In this document: piece by piece, positions 6,343 through 6,860 of the stretch
How the letters are laid out: every line of letters starts with the position of its first letter
Position numbering within the stretch: the first letter of the stretch is position 1
Assembly (NCBI GenBank): GCA_022360105.1
Contig: JAKSDL010000399.1
Coordinates: forward strand, 1-6,860
Length of the DNA stretch: 6,860 nt
Source of the DNA: Pseudomonadota bacterium
GTDB lineage: Bacteria; SAR324; XYD2-FULL-50-16; JAHJRI01
Reading direction: 5' to 3'
The notes under the pieces: model-generated
Databases searched by the model: none
Seen by the model: only the letters and a program-made list of their open reading frames with translations
What the model was told of the DNA's origin: nothing
Translations under genes and position numbers: made by a program

Positions 6343-6450
6343 GTGCTAAAAAAGTGGATGATCTGGTTTTTGAGTTATCGGTCGAAGGGATATTGGCTCA
6401 TCGGAGGCAAAGCTGATAGAAGTTACCGTCATTAATCATCACTTTAAAAC

Positions 6451-6465
6451 TTAACTGTGAGTTAA
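6451..6465. promoter_or_regulatory. 15-base palindrome, possible operator
   Basis: TTAACT (6451-6456) and AGTTAA (6460-6465) are perfect inverted arms around GTG, followed by T5 AAA T4. A six-base AT-rich stem is too weak to be a convincing terminator, and no plus-strand gene ends nearby. An operator for one of the divergent genes fits the position better. Confidence 0.3.
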
Positions 6466-6519
6466 TTTTTAAATTTTGACAAGCACTCTTTCAAAATCAC
6501 TGTTTTGCTGTTACTTATC

Positions 6520-6548
6520 TGTTACCTGAATGTAATGGTAACATTTTT
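6520..6548. promoter_or_regulatory. GGTAACA inverted repeat with T-tract
   Basis: TGTTACC (6520-6526) and GGTAACA (6537-6543) are perfect seven-base arms around 10 bases, followed by T5 at 6544-6548. A direct copy of CTGTTAC (6508-6514) precedes the left arm's CTGTTAC (6519-6525) by exactly 11 bases, about one helical turn. The shape resembles a weak terminator, but no plus-strand gene lies just upstream, so a binding site for a dimeric regulator, or termination of a short leader RNA, is more plausible. Confidence 0.35.
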
Positions 6549-6756
6549 CCTAAAATCGAGTCAGGGTAGATAATGGATGAAAGTATCAACCTACTTGTTT
6601 GCAATCTCTTAATAAACATAAATATCCCAATACGATAAATTACATTTTCGATTATATTGAACTCAAAAACAATGATGGCACAGTTGCTGAAAAAAGTTGT
6701 TACCATAGAAATGAAACCAATCAATTATCAATTTATACGCGTTCAATGGATTTAAC

Positions 6757-6860
6757 ATGAAAACAGCAATTGTCTCGGTTGTGTTCGCAGGTATTTTATT
6801 GTCAGGGAGCTTCAATTCAGGGTATGGAGCACAGATAGGCGGACATCATTACCCCAACAA
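6757..6860 (+). CDS. Exported protein, N-terminus only (cut by window end)
   Basis: From ATG 6757 the frame stays open to the window edge, giving 34 complete residues. Residues 1-25 form a clear Sec signal peptide: Lys2, a hydrophobic core from about residue 4 to 15 (AIVSVVFAGILL), then a polar Gly/Ser region and an Ala-X-Ala-like end with probable cleavage after Ala25 (YGA/QIG). The mature start (QIGGHHYPN) carries two adjacent His residues but is too short to assign a family. There is no lipobox Cys, so it is probably a soluble periplasmic, secreted or outer-membrane protein. The ribosome site is weak (GGA at 6748-6750). It is divergent from the ABC-F gene across a 414-base gap. Confidence 0.7.
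   Translation, partial: MKTAIVSVVFAGILLSGSFNSGYGAQIGGHHYPN

Larger units (their letters stand above)
6343..6756. other. Divergent AT-rich intergenic region with GTTACC cluster
   Basis: No convincing gene is seen in these 414 bases between the divergent ABC-F and exported-protein genes. It holds four GTTACC/GGTAAC motifs (6422-6427, 6521-6526, 6537-6542 inverted, 6699-6704), the palindrome TTAACTGTGAGTTAA (6451-6465) and a small hairpin at 6520-6543. A TTGACA at 6476-6481 lacks a good -10 partner. Promoters for both flanking genes must lie here, but I cannot place them securely. Confidence 0.5.

Noticed and set aside
6476..6504. TTGACA as a plus-strand -35 box
   Set aside because: The hexamer 17 bases downstream (ACTGTT) does not resemble a -10 box.
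6573..6638. Plus-strand 21-residue frame with a weak CAGGG upstream, possible leader peptide
   Set aside because: It is too short and Ile/Asn-rich as expected of random AT-rich DNA, and it ends over 100 bases before the next gene with no attenuator-like structure after it.
6515..6724. Minus-strand 69-residue frame in the intergenic region
   Set aside because: It is AT-rich, with unlikely composition and no ribosome site or motif, and it covers the repeated GTTACC sites.
1..6860. CRISPR array, tRNA/rRNA genes, complete insertion sequence, toxin-antitoxin or defence system
   Set aside because: I saw no regularly spaced repeats, RNA gene signatures, transposase, or defence-type protein motifs.

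Overview
The window is about 6.9 kb of moderately AT-rich bacterial chromosome. It looks Gram-negative and most likely proteobacterial: a MATE exporter, two proteins with Sec-type signal peptides, an O2-dependent heme oxygenase, and a REP-like palindrome with the GTAG foot typical of proteobacterial REP elements. I cannot name the genus. No tRNA, rRNA, CRISPR array, complete insertion sequence, phage gene or recognisable defence system was seen.

Layout, left to right. (1) 1-311 is a gene-free leader with a REP-like palindrome at the left edge and a possible sigma70 promoter. (2) 312-1697 (+) encodes a complete MATE-family exporter. (3) 1698-1912 is a gap unusually rich in palindromes, including a two-part hairpin at 1785-1838. 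(4) 1913-2647 (+) encodes a dienelactone-hydrolase-family alpha/beta hydrolase with a signal peptide and an intact Cys-Asp-His triad. (5) 2648-2904 is a convergent gap with a GC-rich hairpin oriented as a terminator for the minus strand. (6) 2905-4197 (-) encodes a heme oxygenase domain followed by about 200 residues of conserved-looking sequence of unknown function; its start is fixed by a strong Shine-Dalgarno. (7) 4198-4590 holds the upstream region of that gene and what looks like a decayed C-terminal fragment of a periplasmic amino-acid-binding protein on the + strand. (8) 4591-6342 (-) encodes a complete ABC-F ATPase with two nucleotide-binding domains. (9) 6343-6756 is a divergent intergenic region with a cluster of GTTACC/GGTAAC motifs. 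(10) 6757 to the window end (+) is the start of a gene for an exported protein, cut by the window edge.

The genes do not form an obvious operon or pathway. Every gene has its own substantial upstream gap, and the order of strands (+, +, -, -, +) suggests single transcription units. MATE export, ABC-F ribosome protection or translation factors and heme breakdown can each be linked loosely to stress or antibiotic tolerance, but nothing here ties them together. The most interesting points are the long C-terminal extension on the heme oxygenase, the transporter-protein remnant, the palindrome-dense 1698-1912 gap, and the GTTACC cluster between the ABC-F gene and the exported-protein gene.
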